20,654 nt of DNA from a virus. The position numbers were made by a program, and so were the translations under genes. A model generated the notes under the pieces. It saw nothing but the letters and a program-made list of their open reading frames with translations. It was not told where the DNA came from and ran no database searches. The stretch is from positions 1-20,654 of the IMG/VR virus record IMGVR_UViG_3300042465_002431; one strand, written 5' to 3'. Shown one piece after another: positions 12,519 through 20,220 of the stretch; the stretch's first letter is position 1; each line of letters starts with the position of its first letter.

Positions 12519-13031
12519 TTAGATTTTGATTTTTGCGGTTTTCTCAGCCTGAATTAAAAAGCCCATCACTTTGACTAGGTCAAAATCACACTCTTTAATT
12601 TTCCCGCCGTCTTCGATCAATTTTGTAATGCGATCAATAAAACCCTTTTTAGGGCTCTCTTTTTTCTCAGCAGGGAAAGCAAACTTTACTACCCTTTTGT
12701 AATAGGTCTCGATTGTTGATCGAGCATCTTTTTTAGCCTGATTAGCAATATCCCATTTATCAGGGTAAGAGTTATCAGCCGAGCAAGCCTCTTTATATGC
12801 TTTGCTATTCATACGGGGTAAATCAACGGCTAAAGCCTGAATATGCTTAGGCTTAACAATCGAATGGATTGCGTCAGCAATGAATTGAGCCTTAACCTCT
12901 TCTAATGCCTTTTCAGAGCCAAAAAACTCAGCAACATTTAAGCCCATTGTCTGTAATTCAGTCTCAGCCTTGTCACCTAGTTTTAATGCGGATTTTACTG
13001 AACTAATCATTTCTACATAATTTGCACTCAT
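12519..13031 (-). CDS. Unknown phage protein, 170 aa, first gene of the minus arm
   Basis: The start is the ATG at 13031 (MSANYVEMISSVKSALKLGD) with AAGGAG eight bases upstream; the frame stays open further but that part lies in the leader. The product is soluble and helical: acidic N-terminal helices (KAETELQTMGLNVAEFF, then KALEEVKAQFIADAIHSIV), a central polar part, and a basic segment (YYKRVVKFAFPAEKKESPKK) before a C-terminal helix. No known motif. It is a single-gene unit, with a palindrome copy in its leader and a strong terminator after its stop, and it sits at the arm divergence. That isolated position is typical of early or regulatory genes, which is only a contextual hint. Confidence 0.8.
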   Translation of the reverse strand: MSANYVEMISSVKSALKLGDKAETELQTMGLNVAEFFGSEKALEEVKAQFIADAIHSIVKPKHIQALAVDLPRMNSKAYKEACSADNSYPDKWDIANQAKKDARSTIETYYKRVVKFAFPAEKKESPKKGFIDRITKLIEDGGKIKECDFDLVKVMGFLIQAEKTAKIKI

Positions 13032-13050
13032 TGTAATTCTCCTTGATATA

Positions 13051-13064
13051 TGAACACCTGTTAA
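13051..13064 (-). promoter_or_regulatory. Palindrome copy ahead of the 170-aa gene
   Basis: It reads TTAACAGGTGTTCA on the minus strand, 19 bases before the ATG at 13031, with AAGGAG between. Confidence 0.6.
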
Positions 13065-13144
13065 TAAAACCCCAAATGCAAAACGCAATGGGATAATTCA
13101 TAGTACCAAAATGGGCAAAATTACCTAGCATTTTCAAACACTTA

Positions 13145-13158
13145 TTAACACCTGTTCA
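13145..13158. promoter_or_regulatory. Upstream palindrome copy in the divergent region
   Basis: It reads TTAACACCTGTTCA on the plus strand, about 80 bases upstream of the other copy and in the opposite orientation. Two sites spaced like this would allow a looped or cooperative repressor complex over the promoter of the 170-aa gene. Confidence 0.45.
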
Positions 13159-13308
13159 TAAATAGCGACCCCCACCCCCCAAATACAGTTTGGGACTCCG
13201 CCTATCCTGCCTTACATAATGATGTACACGAGAATTTCCCAGTCCTCTGTGTTTCTGGACAATGTAAAGTCGTTTCTAGGAAACACCCCCCTTACCTTTT
13301 TATTTCGC

Positions 13309-13326
13309 ATACCCCCCGGGGGGTAT
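13309..13326. repeat. 18-bp perfect G/C-core palindrome with T-run
   Basis: ATACCCCCC is followed directly by its exact inverse, and then by ATATATTTTTTT on the plus strand. As RNA it would form a stem of about seven pairs with a four-base loop before a U-run, so it could stop plus-strand transcription. As DNA it could be a protein site near the terminase genes. Confidence 0.5.
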
Positions 13327-13478
13327 ATATTTTTTTAAAATAAATGCTGCATTGCAACATGGCAAAAAGGAATTAAACTAATTTGGTTCTTAGTCACGTG
13401 AGGACACGGGGGAACGTGGGATTTTTTAATTGCTTCGCATGCTTTAACTACCACTCACTAGTACCCCACCTATAGTAG

Positions 13479-13507
13479 TTTGCAAAATAAAAAATACGAT
13501 ATATACT
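13479..13507 (+). promoter_or_regulatory. Candidate promoter for the head and packaging genes
   Basis: TTTGCA (13479-13484) and TATACT (13502-13507) have a 17-base, A-rich spacer. RNA would start near 13514, about 29 bases before the terminase small subunit ATG. The -35 is only a four-of-six match, so the site may be weak or need an activator, as expected for a late promoter. Confidence 0.4.
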
Positions 13508-13542
13508 TCGCTCATCGAAACTACACAAAGTTTTACAACTAG

Positions 13543-14142
13543 ATGCCTATTATTGCGACGCCAGAAATAGGAATACCACTACCCTTTGACACGACGCCAG
13601 AGGAGATCGAAGACTTTCGAGAGAAAGCGCACGCCCTATTCGAGACTGTGCAAGAGCTGATTAAGCAAGGCGCCACTGTCCCAGTCACCGAAGCAGATAA
13701 GGCAAAAAGCCACGAAATTATGGCTACCCAAAAGCTCCCGCCAGTAAAAGAACTGACCCCCGGGACCATCATCAATCTGGAAGCCATCCTGTCGGAATGG
13801 GACCAAGAGGTTCTAGACGTCCACCGCCGTTTACGTAATTACGTGACCAACAAACTAATCACTGAATCAGTTGATCCAGACCCCCGTCAGCGTATGAAAG
13901 CCTTGGAAAACCTAGGGCGCATCGGTAGTGTGGGATTGTTCTCCGATAAGATTGAGGTTAACGTGACCCATCGCACAGTCGATGATATTGAGCGGGAACT
14001 TGCCAAAACCCTAGATATGTACATGGGTCAGGTAGAAGAAGTCAAACCAGAAAAGCCCAAGAGTATTGGTGATATTAACGTGGATGAAGAATTAGGCACA
14101 GACGACAAAAACGATGAGCCCGGAACTGCTTCAGAGAGCTGA
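13543..14142 (+). CDS. Terminase small subunit (probable)
   Basis: This 199-aa protein directly precedes, and overlaps by 29 bases, the terminase large subunit gene. It would recognise the packaging site and start cutting. Central helices (NLEAILSEWDQEVLDVHRRL, 78-97, and RNYVTNKLITE) are followed by DPRQRMKALENLGRIGSVGL (113-132) and DKIEVNVTHRTVDDIERELA (135-154). That C-terminal pattern of a helix, a short GLF turn and a VTHR strand is familiar from phage small terminases. The last 35 residues are acidic and probably disordered. No clear N-terminal HTH can be seen. The ribosome binding site is weak. Gene order is the main support. Confidence 0.75.
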   Translation: MPIIATPEIGIPLPFDTTPEEIEDFREKAHALFETVQELIKQGATVPVTEADKAKSHEIMATQKLPPVKELTPGTIINLEAILSEWDQEVLDVHRRLRNYVTNKLITESVDPDPRQRMKALENLGRIGSVGLFSDKIEVNVTHRTVDDIERELAKTLDMYMGQVEEVKPEKPKSIGDINVDEELGTDDKNDEPGTASES

Positions 14143-15631
14143 GAAAGCTCTACCCCATCTACCCCCGCCAGTCCAGCAGAAGATTGGCGCCCTCATTGTC
14201 GAGGCTAAGAGGAGTATCGCATTTGATAAGGCCAAGGATGACTTCATGGTCTTCGTTAACTATGTTTGGCCTACGTTTATTCATGGAGAACATCATGTCA
14301 AAATGGCAAGGGCGTTCGAGCGAGTCGCTACTGGACAATGTAAAAGACTTATTATCAATATGCCACCTCGGCATACGAAATCTGAATTTGCTAGTTACCT
14401 CCTTCCTGCTTGGTTTCTGGGTAAATTTCCTCAGAAGAAAGTTATTCAAACCTCCCATACCGCTGAGCTCGCTGTGGGCTTCGGACGAAAAGTCCGTAAT
14501 TTGGTCGACTCAGACGTATACAAAGACATTTTTCCAACAGTTGGGCTGCAAGCCGATTCCAAAGCTGCGGGTCGCTGGGCGACTAATAGCGGCGGAGACT
14601 ACTTTGCGATCGGTGTTGGTGGTGCGGTCACTGGTAAAGGCGCAGATATACTCATTATTGACGACCCACATTCAGAACAAGAGGCAGCATTAAGCGAAAC
14701 GAACCCAGAAATCTACGATAAAACGTACGAATGGTACACATCGGGTCCTCGTCAGCGTCTCCAACCGGGCGGCGCAATCATTATTGTGATGACACGGTGG
14801 TCCAAGAAGGACTTAACAGGCCAAGTTGTCAAAGCAGCCACCCAAAGAGAGGGAGAAGAGTGGGAAGTAATCGACTTTCCGGCGCTTTTACCCTCTGGTA
14901 AGCCACTTTGGCCTGAATTTTGGTCAAAAATAGAGCTTTTAGCCCTAAAAAACGAGCTTCCCAACGCCAAATGGCAGGCTCAGTACATGCAAACCCCGAC
15001 TTCTGACGTTTCGGCGATCATAAAACGGGAGTGGTGGAGGGTTTGGGAGGAAGATTATCCTCCGCAGTGCGAGTTTTTGATCCAATCGTGGGATACGGCG
15101 TTCCTAAAGACGCAGCGGAGCGACTATTCTGCGTGTACAACGTGGGGTGTGTTCTACCATCCAGACGATAGAGGGGTAGAACAGGCAAATATTATCCTCT
15201 TAAATGCGTTTAAAAAGCGCATGGAGTTTCCTGAGTTAAAACAGAAAGCGTTTGAAGAATGGAAAGAGTGGGAACCAGACGCTATGATTGTGGAAGCGAA
15301 AGCGGCAGGCTCGCCATTGATATTTGAGCTTCGAGCGATGGGTATTCCTGTCCAAGAGTTCACACCTTCTAAAGGTAACGATAAAATAGCGAGATTAAAT
15401 GCGGTAGCTGACTTATTTGCGAGTGGGCACGTGTGGATTCCAAACACAAGTTGGGCAGAAGAATTGGTAGAAGAGGTCGCAAGCTTTCCATCGGGGGAGC
15501 ATGATGACTTGGTAGATTCGATGAGCCAAGCCCTGCTGCGGTATAGACGTGGCGGCTTTATTCGGTTAGAGTCTGATGAACCCGACGAGATAAAGTATTT
15601 CAAATCCAAGCGCACTGCTGGGTACTATTAA
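14114..15631 (+). CDS. Terminase large subunit
   Basis: This 505-aa motor ATPase and nuclease pumps DNA into the prohead. The ATPase has an atypical Walker A NMPPRHTKS (82-90), Walker B ILIIDD (179-184, with D183/D184) and coupling motif VMTRW (225-229). The RNase H-type nuclease has D327 (SWDTAF), E394 (VEAKAAG) and the D464/D465...D468 cluster (HDDLVDSM). All catalytic residues are present and the length is normal, so it should be active. The Walker A with arginine and histidine is typical of the large terminase group COG5362. It overlaps the small subunit gene and is followed nine bases later by the portal gene. Head-filling or cohesive-end packaging cannot be told from this. Confidence 0.97.
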   Translation: MSPELLQRAEKALPHLPPPVQQKIGALIVEAKRSIAFDKAKDDFMVFVNYVWPTFIHGEHHVKMARAFERVATGQCKRLIINMPPRHTKSEFASYLLPAWFLGKFPQKKVIQTSHTAELAVGFGRKVRNLVDSDVYKDIFPTVGLQADSKAAGRWATNSGGDYFAIGVGGAVTGKGADILIIDDPHSEQEAALSETNPEIYDKTYEWYTSGPRQRLQPGGAIIIVMTRWSKKDLTGQVVKAATQREGEEWEVIDFPALLPSGKPLWPEFWSKIELLALKNELPNAKWQAQYMQTPTSDVSAIIKREWWRVWEEDYPPQCEFLIQSWDTAFLKTQRSDYSACTTWGVFYHPDDRGVEQANIILLNAFKKRMEFPELKQKAFEEWKEWEPDAMIVEAKAAGSPLIFELRAMGIPVQEFTPSKGNDKIARLNAVADLFASGHVWIPNTSWAEELVEEVASFPSGEHDDLVDSMSQALLRYRRGGFIRLESDEPDEIKYFKSKRTAGYY

Positions 15632-15640
15632 GGATAAATT

Positions 15641-18118
15641 ATGGCAGCTAATATTGACAAAGGTTTGTACGCAGCCCCTGAAGGGATCGAAGCTCTTGCG
15701 ATGCAAGAACCCGAGATCGAGATAGAAATTGAAGATCCTGAGTCAGTCACTATTGGTATGGACGGTCTAGAAATAGTTCTAGAGAAGGAAGAAGAAACAA
15801 CCGACGAGTTCAACGCTAACCTTGCTGAGTACATGAGCGAGGGCGAGTTAACAAAACTAGCAGGTGATTTAGTTGGTGACTTTGATTCGGATATTGGCAG
15901 TAGAAAAGACTGGATACAGACATACGTTGACGGTTTAGAACTTCTTGGTCTAAAGATCGAGGAGCGCACAGAGCCCTGGGAAGGCGCATGCGGTGTGTAC
16001 CACCCCCTCCTGTCTGAAGCCCTTGTCAAGTTCCAAGCAGAAACCATGATGAGTATGTTCCCTGCAGCGGGACCGGTAAAGACCGTCATCATCGGTAAAG
16101 AGACTCCACAGAAAAAAGATTCGGCTGAGCGTGTCCAAGATGACATGAACTACCAGCTTACAGAGGCAATGCCAGAGTTCCGCCCTGAACATGAGCGCAT
16201 GCTGTGGGGCTTGGGCTTAGCAGGTAATGCGTTCAAGAAAGTGTACTTCGATCCAAACTTAGATCGTCAAGTGTCGATGTACGTCCCTGCAGAAGATCTA
16301 GTTGTGCCTTATGGCGCAGCTGACTTGGCCTCTTCGGAGCGGGTCACGCATGTGATGCGCAAGACCGAGAACGAGCTCAAGAAATTACAAGCTGCTGGCT
16401 TTTACCGTGACGTGGACTTAGGTGATCCTGTCAATACGCTTGATGAGGTTGAGAAGAAGATTGCCGAGAAGCTTGGCTTTAGAGCAACATCGGACGACCG
16501 TTACAAATTACTAGAGATGCATGTAGATCTTGATCTGCCAGGCTACGAGCATAAAGACGAGGATGGGAAACCTACTGGGATTGCACTACCGTACGTAGTG
16601 ACTCTAGAAAAGGGTAGCAACACCGTTTTGGCTATCCGCAAAAACTGGGAGCCAGATGATGAGACTTATCAGAAACGCCAGCATTTCGTCCATTATGGAT
16701 ACATTCCGGGCTTTGGCTTTTATTGTTTTGGCCTTATTCACCTCATCGGCGCTTTTGCTAAGTCTGGTACTTCTCTTATCAGACAACTTGTCGACGCTGG
16801 TACATTATCGAATTTGCCAGGTGGCTTTAAAACCCGAGGTCTGCGAGTTAAGGGAGACGATACCCCGATTGCCCCAGGTGAGTTTAGAGACGTAGATGTG
16901 CCTAGTGGCACGATGCGTGACAACATTCTGCCGCTTCCATACAAAGAGCCTAGCCAAACATTAATGGCCTTGCTCAACCAAATCGTTGAAGAAGGTCGCC
17001 GCTTTGCTAATACTGCTGATCTGCAGATCAGTGATATGTCCAGCCAAGCTCCTGTTGGCACAACTCTAGCAATTCTTGAGCGTACGCTCAAAGTGATGTC
17101 GGCTGTACAAGCTCGCATCCACTTCTCCATGAAGCAAGAGTTAAAGCTGCTCAAGCACATTATTGCTGCATACACACCAGACGAGTACCCATATCAACCG
17201 GTCGAAGGATCTAGATTTGCTAAGCGTTCTGATTACGACAACGTGGACGTTATTCCTGTCAGCGATCCTAATGCTTCAACAATGGCACAGAAGATTGTCC
17301 AGTACCAAGCGGTCCTCCAATTAGCGCAACAAGCACCACAGCTATACAACTTGCCATTACTGCACCGTCAGATGTTAGATGTGCTCGGTATTAAGAATGC
17401 ACAAAAACTCATTCCGATGGACGAGGATCAGAAACCAACAGACCCCGTATCCGAGAACCAGAACGTGCTCAAAGGCAAGCCGGTTAAAGCATTTATGTAC
17501 CAAGACCATCAGGCTCATATCACTGTCCATATGTCAGCGATGCAAGATCCGAAGATTATGCAATTACTACAGAACAACCCAATGGCGCAGCAGTTACAGA
17601 GCGCTATGATGGCGCACATCAATGAGCATCTGGGCTTTGAGTATCGCAAACAGATTGAGTTGCAGTTGGGTATGTCCCTGCCTCCACAACAAAATGAGTC
17701 AGGTGAAGATGTCAATATGAACCCAGAAGTTGAAGCTCGTCTGGCACCAATGCTTGCCGAAGCTGCGACCCGTCTATTGCAACAGAATCAGGCGCAAGTG
17801 GCTCAGCAGCAGGCTCAGCAACAAGCGCAAGATCCGATCATCCAGATGCAACAACAAGAGTTGCAACTTAAGATGCAAGAACAACAACGCAAGGTTGCTA
17901 AAGACGCTTCTGATGTAGCCCTTGAGCAAGAACGCCTAGTACTTGAAGGTATGAAAGTTGAAGCAGATGTCAAGAAAAACGCCGATAAAGTGAAGTTTGA
18001 TGCTCTCAAAACCGCTGCGACAATGCGCAACGACAAAGAGAAACTGGTCGCTAATGCCGGAATGGACCTATTGAAGGCTGAGCTGGCCCCGCCTAAACAA
18101 ACCCGTAAAGGAGACTAA
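15641..18118 (+). CDS. Portal protein (P22-like, large)
   Basis: This 825-aa protein forms the ring through which DNA enters the head. Supporting evidence is its place right after the large terminase, its size, and its P22-portal-like stretches: DFDSDIGSRKDWIQTYVDGL (79-98), the EPWEGACGVYHPLLSEAL segment, and an FVHYGYIPGFGFYCFGL segment. The N-terminus has an acidic PEIEIEIED (24-32), nearly the same as one in the scaffold-like protein. Residues about 711-752 are very Gln-rich (QQQAQQQAQDPIIQMQQQEL), followed by a charged helix; this fits the long helical barrel of large podovirus-type portals. AAGGA precedes the ATG. Confidence 0.9.
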   Translation: MAANIDKGLYAAPEGIEALAMQEPEIEIEIEDPESVTIGMDGLEIVLEKEEETTDEFNANLAEYMSEGELTKLAGDLVGDFDSDIGSRKDWIQTYVDGLELLGLKIEERTEPWEGACGVYHPLLSEALVKFQAETMMSMFPAAGPVKTVIIGKETPQKKDSAERVQDDMNYQLTEAMPEFRPEHERMLWGLGLAGNAFKKVYFDPNLDRQVSMYVPAEDLVVPYGAADLASSERVTHVMRKTENELKKLQAAGFYRDVDLGDPVNTLDEVEKKIAEKLGFRATSDDRYKLLEMHVDLDLPGYEHKDEDGKPTGIALPYVVTLEKGSNTVLAIRKNWEPDDETYQKRQHFVHYGYIPGFGFYCFGLIHLIGAFAKSGTSLIRQLVDAGTLSNLPGGFKTRGLRVKGDDTPIAPGEFRDVDVPSGTMRDNILPLPYKEPSQTLMALLNQIVEEGRRFANTADLQISDMSSQAPVGTTLAILERTLKVMSAVQARIHFSMKQELKLLKHIIAAYTPDEYPYQPVEGSRFAKRSDYDNVDVIPVSDPNASTMAQKIVQYQAVLQLAQQAPQLYNLPLLHRQMLDVLGIKNAQKLIPMDEDQKPTDPVSENQNVLKGKPVKAFMYQDHQAHITVHMSAMQDPKIMQLLQNNPMAQQLQSAMMAHINEHLGFEYRKQIELQLGMSLPPQQNESGEDVNMNPEVEARLAPMLAEAATRLLQQNQAQVAQQQAQQQAQDPIIQMQQQELQLKMQEQQRKVAKDASDVALEQERLVLEGMKVEADVKKNADKVKFDALKTAATMRNDKEKLVANAGMDLLKAELAPPKQTRKGD

Positions 18119-18306
18119 TGGACGCATCAGATGTTCTAGTACAAACCCTAGACAAAGAAACAACCGCTAAACGGGACTGGATAGCCTCTGGACAAGCAAA
18201 GGACTATTCCGAGTACCAAAGAGTTTGTGGGGAGATTAAAGGTCTGCTCTTCGCAAAGCAGGAAATATTAGACCTTAAACAAAAAATGGAGAACTCAGAT
18301 GAGTGA
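18118..18306 (+). CDS. Small head-module protein, 62 aa
   Basis: The ATG at 18118 overlaps the portal stop (TAATG) behind AAGGAG, and the 3' end overlaps the next gene by eight bases. The product is helical and charged (TLDKETTAKRDWIASGQAKD, then IKGLLFAKQEILDLKQKMEN). Small proteins of this kind often follow portal genes in aquatic podovirus-like genomes; their role is not established. Confidence 0.75.
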   Translation: MDASDVLVQTLDKETTAKRDWIASGQAKDYSEYQRVCGEIKGLLFAKQEILDLKQKMENSDE

Positions 18307-18721
18307 AATCCTTATCGGTACAAACCCCGATAAACCACAAATAGTAGGATCAGTAAGTTTCGACGCCACAGAAGCCGAAAAAGCAAGACAACTCCCAATC
18401 CCGCAAGGATACAGAATACTTTGCGCAATTCCAGAAGTTGAAGAAGCCTATGACAGCGGGATCATTAAGTCTGATGAAACCCGTCGGTATGACGAGCTCT
18501 TAACAACCGTGTTGTTTGTGGTTGATATGGGTCCTGACTGCTATACCGATAAAGAACGGTTCCCAAACGGTCCTTATTGCAAAAAAGGTGATTTTATTTT
18601 GGTTCGTCCAAATGCTGGAACTCGCTTAGTTATCCATGGCAGGGAGTTTAGGATTATTAACGATGACTCTGTGGAGGCTGTAGTTCAAGACCCACGTGGC
18701 ATCACCCGTAAATTCATTTAA
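18299..18721 (+). CDS. GroES-like (Cpn10) co-chaperonin
   Basis: The 140-aa product has the pattern of a co-chaperonin in residues 36-129. A strand (GYRILCAIPEVEEA) is followed by a loop holding SGIIKSDET (53-61, like the GGI-V/I-L mobile loop of GroES), VLFVVDMGPD (71-80), then KKGDFILVRPNAGTRLVIHG (95-114) and FRIINDDSVEAVV (117-129). In phages such as T4 (gp31) a co-chaperonin partners host GroEL so that the capsid protein folds. Its place between portal and scaffold genes, just before the capsid-type gene, fits that job. It has an extra N-terminal 35 residues and a short basic tail. Similarity is by eye only. Confidence 0.75.
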   Translation: MSEILIGTNPDKPQIVGSVSFDATEAEKARQLPIPQGYRILCAIPEVEEAYDSGIIKSDETRRYDELLTTVLFVVDMGPDCYTDKERFPNGPYCKKGDFILVRPNAGTRLVIHGREFRIINDDSVEAVVQDPRGITRKFI

Positions 18722-18733
18722 GGAGCCTACACA

Positions 18734-19741
18734 ATGGCTGAAATGGAAAAAGAGCAATATAAGTTCCCTGATGAAGTAGAAGATCAGGGTAAACCCTTAG
18801 AACAAGTCGAGGAAGAGCAGAGGCAAGAAGCTGCTGGTCCTGAGATCGAGATCGAAATTGAAGACGATACACCCGTCGAAGACCGTGGGCGTGAACCTAC
18901 TCCCAGAGAAGTTGTACAAAAGCTCGAGGTAGATGTAAGTGAGCTAGATCAGTACAGCGAGGACGCTAAGAAAAAGATGATCCAGATGAAGAAGATCTGG
19001 AACGACGAGCGTCGAGCACGGGAGGCTGCCGAACGTGAGCAAAATGCCGCCGTAGACGCTGCAAAACGGCTTCGGGAGGAAAACGAGCGTATTAGAACTA
19101 TGCTCTCAAAGGGCGAGCAAGAGTATGTCGCTGCGATGAAAACAACAGCCGACTTACAACTTGAAATGGCTAAAAGGGCATATAAAGAGTCTTATGACAA
19201 TGGTGATAGCGAGGGCATGATGAACGCCCAACAGGCTATTACTAATGCCACTCTGCAATTAGACAGAGTAAACAATTTTAAGATGCCCCCTTTACAAGAG
19301 AAAGAATCTGATGTACAAACACAAGAACAGTATCAACCTGCTGCTCGCCCTGATGACAAAGTTATGGCATGGCAGTCAAGGAATCCCTGGTTCGGACAGG
19401 ACGAGGAGATGACAGCATCGGCACTAGGCTTACATGAAAAGCTAAAACGCCAAGGTGTCGTGGTTGGATCTGATGAGTACTATGCCGCACTGGACAAAAC
19501 CATGCGCAAACGCTTCCCAGAAGGTTTCGACGAAGATCTGGAAATGCCAGTACCCGAAGAAGCAAGGGAAGTGAGAGCTGCTGACAAACCAGTAGTTAAA
19601 CCGTCCACGGTAGTTGCACCGGCTACTAGGAGCACAGCCTCCAAGAAGATTAGGTTGAAGACGTCGCAAGTTGCGATCGCCAAGAAACTTGGTCTAACGC
19701 CTGAGCAGTATGTCCGTGAACTTATGAAATTGGAGGCCTAA
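18734..19741 (+). CDS. Scaffolding-like head-assembly protein
   Basis: The 335-aa product has the composition of a head scaffold. It has an acidic N-terminus including PEIEIEIED (36-44), a long charged coiled coil (about 75-155, such as NDERRAREAAEREQNAAVDA), a middle segment NPWFGQDEEMTASALGLHEK (217-236) and a basic C-terminus with KIRLKTSQVAIAKKLGLTPE (305-324). Scaffolds are removed after assembly, and their basic helical end usually contacts the coat protein. The order portal, co-chaperonin, scaffold, coat-type gene supports the call. AAGGAG lies nine bases upstream of the ATG. Confidence 0.75.
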   Translation: MAEMEKEQYKFPDEVEDQGKPLEQVEEEQRQEAAGPEIEIEIEDDTPVEDRGREPTPREVVQKLEVDVSELDQYSEDAKKKMIQMKKIWNDERRAREAAEREQNAAVDAAKRLREENERIRTMLSKGEQEYVAAMKTTADLQLEMAKRAYKESYDNGDSEGMMNAQQAITNATLQLDRVNNFKMPPLQEKESDVQTQEQYQPAARPDDKVMAWQSRNPWFGQDEEMTASALGLHEKLKRQGVVVGSDEYYAALDKTMRKRFPEGFDEDLEMPVPEEAREVRAADKPVVKPSTVVAPATRSTASKKIRLKTSQVAIAKKLGLTPEQYVRELMKLEA

Positions 19742-19742
19742 C

Positions 19743-20195
19743 ATGGCTAGTAATAAATTAACTCGTGAGCTAGAAACCCGTGAATTTTCGGAGCGTCCTA
19801 AACAGTGGATGCCACCAGAACTTCTCCCTGAGCCAGACAAACAGGCTGGGTATGCTTATCGCTGGATTCGTACTTCAACCATGAATCAGGCTGACCCACG
19901 TAACCTTTCCGCCAAGTTGCGCGAAGGATGGGAACCTGTAATGCTAGAAGAACAACCTCAATTCAAACTGTTAGCTGATCCCAATAGTCGTTTTAAAGAC
20001 AACATTGAGATTGGTGGATTGTTACTTTGCAAAACTCCACTTGAGTTTGTTGAGCAGCGTAATAAACATTACTCTGACCAAGCAGATGCTCAAATGAAGG
20101 CTGTAGACAACACTCTTATGCGCCAAAGTGATCCACGGATGCCTCTTTTTAATGAAGGGAAAGTTACAGTGGGTTCTTTTGGAAAAGGTAGTTAA
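19743..20195 (+). CDS. Conserved head-module protein, 150 aa
   Basis: The ATG follows GGAGG in the end of the scaffold gene. The product has recognisable conserved blocks: YRWIRTS (39-45), REGWEPV (60-66), NIEIGGLLLCKTP (87-99) and DPRMPLF (130-136). Proteins with these blocks lie between scaffold and coat genes in several aquatic phage genomes, as I recall, but their function is unknown. It is a soluble, mixed alpha/beta protein with no signal peptide. It may be a minor head protein or an assembly factor. Confidence 0.75.
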   Translation: MASNKLTRELETREFSERPKQWMPPELLPEPDKQAGYAYRWIRTSTMNQADPRNLSAKLREGWEPVMLEEQPQFKLLADPNSRFKDNIEIGGLLLCKTPLEFVEQRNKHYSDQADAQMKAVDNTLMRQSDPRMPLFNEGKVTVGSFGKGS

Positions 20196-20220
20196 TTTTA
20201 TTTAATTTAGGAGATTTATT

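Larger units (their letters stand above)
13032..13542. other. Divergent intergenic region between the two arms
   Basis: No gene is visible. The stretch contains two palindrome copies on the side of the minus arm, then runs of C and G (around 13168-13180, 13285-13291, 13312-13323 and 13406-13420). It also has an 18-base perfect palindrome, a CACGTG (13396-13401) and a candidate plus-strand promoter near 13479-13507. No clear promoter was found for the minus-strand gene. A packaging signal next to the terminase genes would be expected in this kind of place, but none can be identified by eye. Confidence 0.5.

Noticed and set aside
12182-12529. Plus-strand frame of 115 aa across the repeat array
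   Set aside because: The product is a low-complexity mix of His, Lys, Arg and Ser created by the repeats and the CAT-rich stretch. There is no ribosome binding site, and it runs opposite to the terminator.
15628-16146. Long minus-strand frames opposite the portal and terminase (also 15154-15615)
   Set aside because: They are exact antisense to strongly conserved genes, are rich in Ser and Pro, and have no leader. They are coding shadows.
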